This document shows, one piece after another, positions 47,335 through 48,963 of a DNA stretch of 48,963 bases. Source of the DNA: Enhygromyxa salina (GTDB taxonomy: Bacteria; Myxococcota_A; Polyangia; Nannocystales; Nannocystaceae); assembly GCF_002994635.1 (NCBI RefSeq), contig NZ_PVNL01000095.1, forward strand, positions 1 through 48,963. The letters run 5' to 3'. The stretch's first letter is position 1. Each line of letters starts with the position of its first letter. The notes beneath the pieces are model-generated. The model was not told the origin of the DNA, made no database searches, and saw only the letters and a program-made list of their open reading frames with translations. Position numbers and translations under genes: made by a program.

Positions 47335-47511
47335 ATGCTATATTACGCACTCGTCTTTTTCATCATCGCAATCGTCGCAGCCGTATTTGGATTCGGCGGA
47401 ATCGCGGCAGGGGCTGCGTCAATTGCCCAGATCCTGTTCTGGGTGTTCATCGTGTTTGCTGTCGCCTCGGCCGTGCTGCACTTCCTCAGGTCGGCCAAAG
47501 CCGCCGCTTGA
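47335..47511 (+). CDS. DUF1328 small membrane protein
   Basis: This is a 58-residue protein, too short for many gene callers. The ATG at 47335 follows AGGAG. It has two hydrophobic helices (MLYYALVFFIIAIVAAVFGF and AQILFWVFIVFAVASAVLHFL) with the GFGGIAAGAASIA turn that defines DUF1328 (YtjA) proteins. They are inner-membrane proteins of unknown function, often stress- or starvation-induced. The sigma-54 promoter upstream and the divergent NtrC-type regulator suggest this is its target. A hairpin follows 18 bases after the stop. Confidence 0.9.
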   Translation: MLYYALVFFIIAIVAAVFGFGGIAAGAASIAQILFWVFIVFAVASAVLHFLRSAKAAA

Positions 47512-47529
47512 CCGAGCTTGACCAAGCTT

Positions 47530-47555
47530 GGGCCCCCCATCATATCGGGGGGCCC
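47530..47555 (+). terminator. hairpin terminator between DUF1328 and fibro-slime genes
   Basis: GGGCCCCCC (47530-47538) pairs with GGGGGGCCC (47547-47555) around ATCATATC. It lies between two converging genes and can serve both. The U-tract is poor on either side (CTCTC on the plus strand). Confidence 0.65.
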
Positions 47556-47577
47556 CTCTCGCGCCCTCCAGGGCCAG

Positions 47578-48615
47578 CTACTGCGGCATGATGCAGGAGA
47601 TCGAGGTGTCAATGCGGAAGTTCGAGCCGCTCCCACACCGCTCGGCGTGGAACACGTCTAGATCGTAGAACGCACCCTCGACCAAGTTGAGACCGTCGAG
47701 GTCGACCGAGGCCATCACGGGCCCATGCAGGCCGCCAATGTCGAGCCGCAGCTGACCGTCGATATACACCCACACGTCGTCGTCGCCCGTGTAGGTGAAT
47801 TGCTGGCCAGCGAAATACTGGAACTGCACGTGGATCTCAGTCGTGAACGCGCCGTTCCAGTTGGGGTAGGTCTCGCCGGACCAGTTGGGCGTGACGTTGT
47901 TGCCGAAGCCCATCCCCGTCAGCGGGTAGAACATGTCGCTGGCGTAGCTGTAGATGCCGGAGTTGGGCATCGTCTCGACCAGCTCGATCTCGCCGCCGAT
48001 CTCGATGTTGATCCCGTCTTTGGTGTTGTACCAGTCGCTGAAGCTGTTCGCGCTGGTGATCTGCGGGTTCGAGCCGTTCCAGTTGCCGGGCGGCGGCGGC
48101 GGGTTGGGGTTGTACTGCGGCTTGTTGTCCATCCCTAGCGCTGGAAGCACGAGGCCTGGGCGCGCGCCGTTGCCAAACATGTGACAGCCGAAGTCGACGT
48201 GGAGCGGCTCGAAGTCGCGGTAGGTCGGATAGATCGTCGTGCCACACAGGTCTCCGTCTCCGTCGCCATCGCCGTCTCCGTCGCCATCCCCGTCCCCGTC
48301 GCCATCCCCGTCCCCGTCGCCATCGCCGTCTCCGTCTCCGTCACCGTCACCGTCACCGTCACCGTCGCCGTCGCCGGGATCGCCGTCGCCATCTCCAGGA
48401 TCGCCGTCTCCATCACCGTCGCCGTCGCCGTCTCCGGTGTTGCTGGCGGTGCCGGTCTCGGGGTTCGTGTCGCTGGTGCTGGTGTCGGCGGTCTCGGCGG
48501 TCTCGTCGGCGGTCTCGCCAATGTCGCTCACTCCGCTGTCGCCACAGCCGATCATGATCAGCCCGGCTGCGGCCGCGCAGACCACTCGATAATTTGGGTA
48601 CCGTTGGTAGGTCAT
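47578..48615 (-). CDS. fibro-slime domain lipoprotein with Gly-Asp repeat linker
   Basis: This is a 345-residue protein. The start at 48615 opens a lipoprotein signal (lipobox IMIGC near residue 24). A Thr/Ser/Glu spacer leads into a run of more than 60 residues of GDGDGD (residues about 60-122). The C-terminal 220 residues are a fibro-slime domain: PTYRDFEPLHVDFGCHMFG, FTYTGDDDVWVYIDGQL, DIGGLHGP, LDVFHAERCGSGSNFRIDTS. These domains are beta-rich, PA14-like and found in secreted or surface proteins that may bind carbohydrate. The Gly-Asp spacer is probably a flexible, perhaps calcium-binding stalk. A perfect inverted repeat (48606-48629) covers its ribosome site and start. Confidence 0.88.
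   Translation of the reverse strand: MTYQRYPNYRVVCAAAAGLIMIGCGDSGVSDIGETADETAETADTSTSDTNPETGTASNTGDGDGDGDGDGDPGDGDGDPGDGDGDGDGDGDGDGDGDGDGDGDGDGDGDGDGDGDGDGDGDLCGTTIYPTYRDFEPLHVDFGCHMFGNGARPGLVLPALGMDNKPQYNPNPPPPPGNWNGSNPQITSANSFSDWYNTKDGINIEIGGEIELVETMPNSGIYSYASDMFYPLTGMGFGNNVTPNWSGETYPNWNGAFTTEIHVQFQYFAGQQFTYTGDDDVWVYIDGQLRLDIGGLHGPVMASVDLDGLNLVEGAFYDLDVFHAERCGSGSNFRIDTSISCIMPQ
48250..48437. repeat. hexamer-type tandem repeat encoding the Gly-Asp linker
   Basis: Units of CCGTCG, CCGTCT, CCGTCC and CCATCG repeat about 30 times with small changes in the third codon base. On the minus strand each encodes Gly-Asp. Two PGDGD interruptions occur near 48380-48410. Slippage is expected to change length in steps of two residues. 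Confidence 0.9.
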
Positions 48616-48629
48616 GTGGTTGACCTACC
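48606..48629 (-). promoter_or_regulatory. 9-bp inverted repeat over the fibro-slime gene start
   Basis: GGTAGGTCA (48606-48614) is exactly mirrored by TGACCTACC (48621-48629) with a 6-base loop. In the mRNA the arm holding the ribosome-binding bases (GGTAGG) pairs with codons 2-4, and the AUG sits at the edge of the stem. It may limit translation or be a DNA operator. Confidence 0.55.
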
Positions 48630-48749
48630 ACGCCGGCTCGAAGCGCGCCGCCAGTGCCGGTTCAGCCCCGCCTGCCGCGCCTGTGTCCCGGCTCTGAAGC
48701 TGAACGTGTCGAGGGCGCGCGGGTCAGCGCGGATCGTTGCGGGTGGGGG

Positions 48750-48963
48750 TTAGTCCCACTCGCTGAAGGAGCCCCCGTCGCCGCCTTCACCGCCACCGCC
48801 ACGACCTCCACGGCCGCCACGCCGACGACCGCGGCCCTTGCTTTTACCGCCGCGACCACGATCTCGGTCGCCACCGCCTCCCCCCCAGTCGTCGCCGAAC
48901 TCTCGTCGGGCCCCGTCGCCACCAGGTGGACCGCCGCGCGACCGCCCCGGAGCGGCGCCAGGT
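48750..48963 (-). CDS. 3' end of an Arg-Gly-rich protein (partial)
   Basis: Only the last 70 or so codons are inside the window; the 5' end lies beyond the right edge. The minus-strand frame ends with TAA at 48750-48752 and reads a Gly/Arg-rich tail: GRSRGGPPGGDGARREFGDD, WGGGGGDRDRGRGGKSKGRG, RRRGGRGGRGGGG, then EGGDGGSFSEWD at the C-terminus. RGG-type tails are found in RNA helicases and other RNA-binding proteins, but without the body of the protein no function can be given. It has no start codon here, so length-based gene finding may miss it. Confidence 0.6.
   Translation of the reverse strand, partial: PGAAPGRSRGGPPGGDGARREFGDDWGGGGGDRDRGRGGKSKGRGRRRGGRGGRGGGGEGGDGGSFSEWD

Overview
The window looks like chromosomal DNA from a myxobacterium, most likely the Nannocystineae (Nannocystis, Plesiocystis, Enhygromyxa relatives). 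The grounds are very high GC, a near-complete set of Myxococcus-type adventurous gliding (Glt/Cgl) proteins, many TPR lipoproteins, a lipoprotein with a long Gly-Asp linker before a fibro-slime domain, and abundant two-component proteins. I see no insertion sequence, prophage, CRISPR array, tRNA or rRNA. All functional names come from reading motifs, without database searches.

Positions 1-354 are non-coding and full of strong hairpins and a 65-bp tandem duplication. Positions 355-25868 (minus strand) hold a gliding-motility locus. Read 5' to 3' it runs gltC-like, gltD-like, gltE-like, a second gltE-like paralogue, cglF/gltF-like, gltG-like (FHA plus TonB-like tail), a TPR lipoprotein, and a 4041-residue cytoplasmic TPR protein like GltI/AgmK. 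A Cys-rich lipoprotein resembling CglC (26482-27087) is divergently transcribed from gltC. In Myxococcus xanthus these genes lie in two separate clusters, so this is a merged or ancestral arrangement. The outer-membrane barrels GltA/B/H, the GltJ protein and the AglRQS motor are not in the window.

Positions 27098-34260 are housekeeping: yraN (UPF0102) converges on the classic rpsP-khpA-rimM-trmD-rplS operon, in which trmD carries an extra C-terminal methyltransferase-like domain. Then come a tetraheme cytochrome lipoprotein with a metallophosphatase-like N-terminal part, rplY (L25/Ctc) and pth. Positions 34276-40717 hold a membrane pyrophosphatase with a repetitive tail, a TetR regulator, a sphingosine-1-phosphate-lyase-like PLP enzyme whose start codon lies in a perfect 11-bp inverted repeat, and an Omp85/D15-type barrel.

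Positions 40751-47511 are a signalling and stress region: a receiver-XRE regulator, a lipoprotein plus CsbD pair, and four minus-strand genes joined by 4-base overlaps (NtrC-type regulator, GAF histidine kinase, Rcp1-type receiver, receiver-kinase hybrid). Divergent from the NtrC gene is a 58-residue DUF1328 membrane protein preceded by a near-consensus sigma-54 promoter, so a self-contained sigma-54 stress circuit is likely. The window closes with a fibro-slime lipoprotein (47578-48615) and the 3' end of an Arg-Gly-rich protein running off the right edge.
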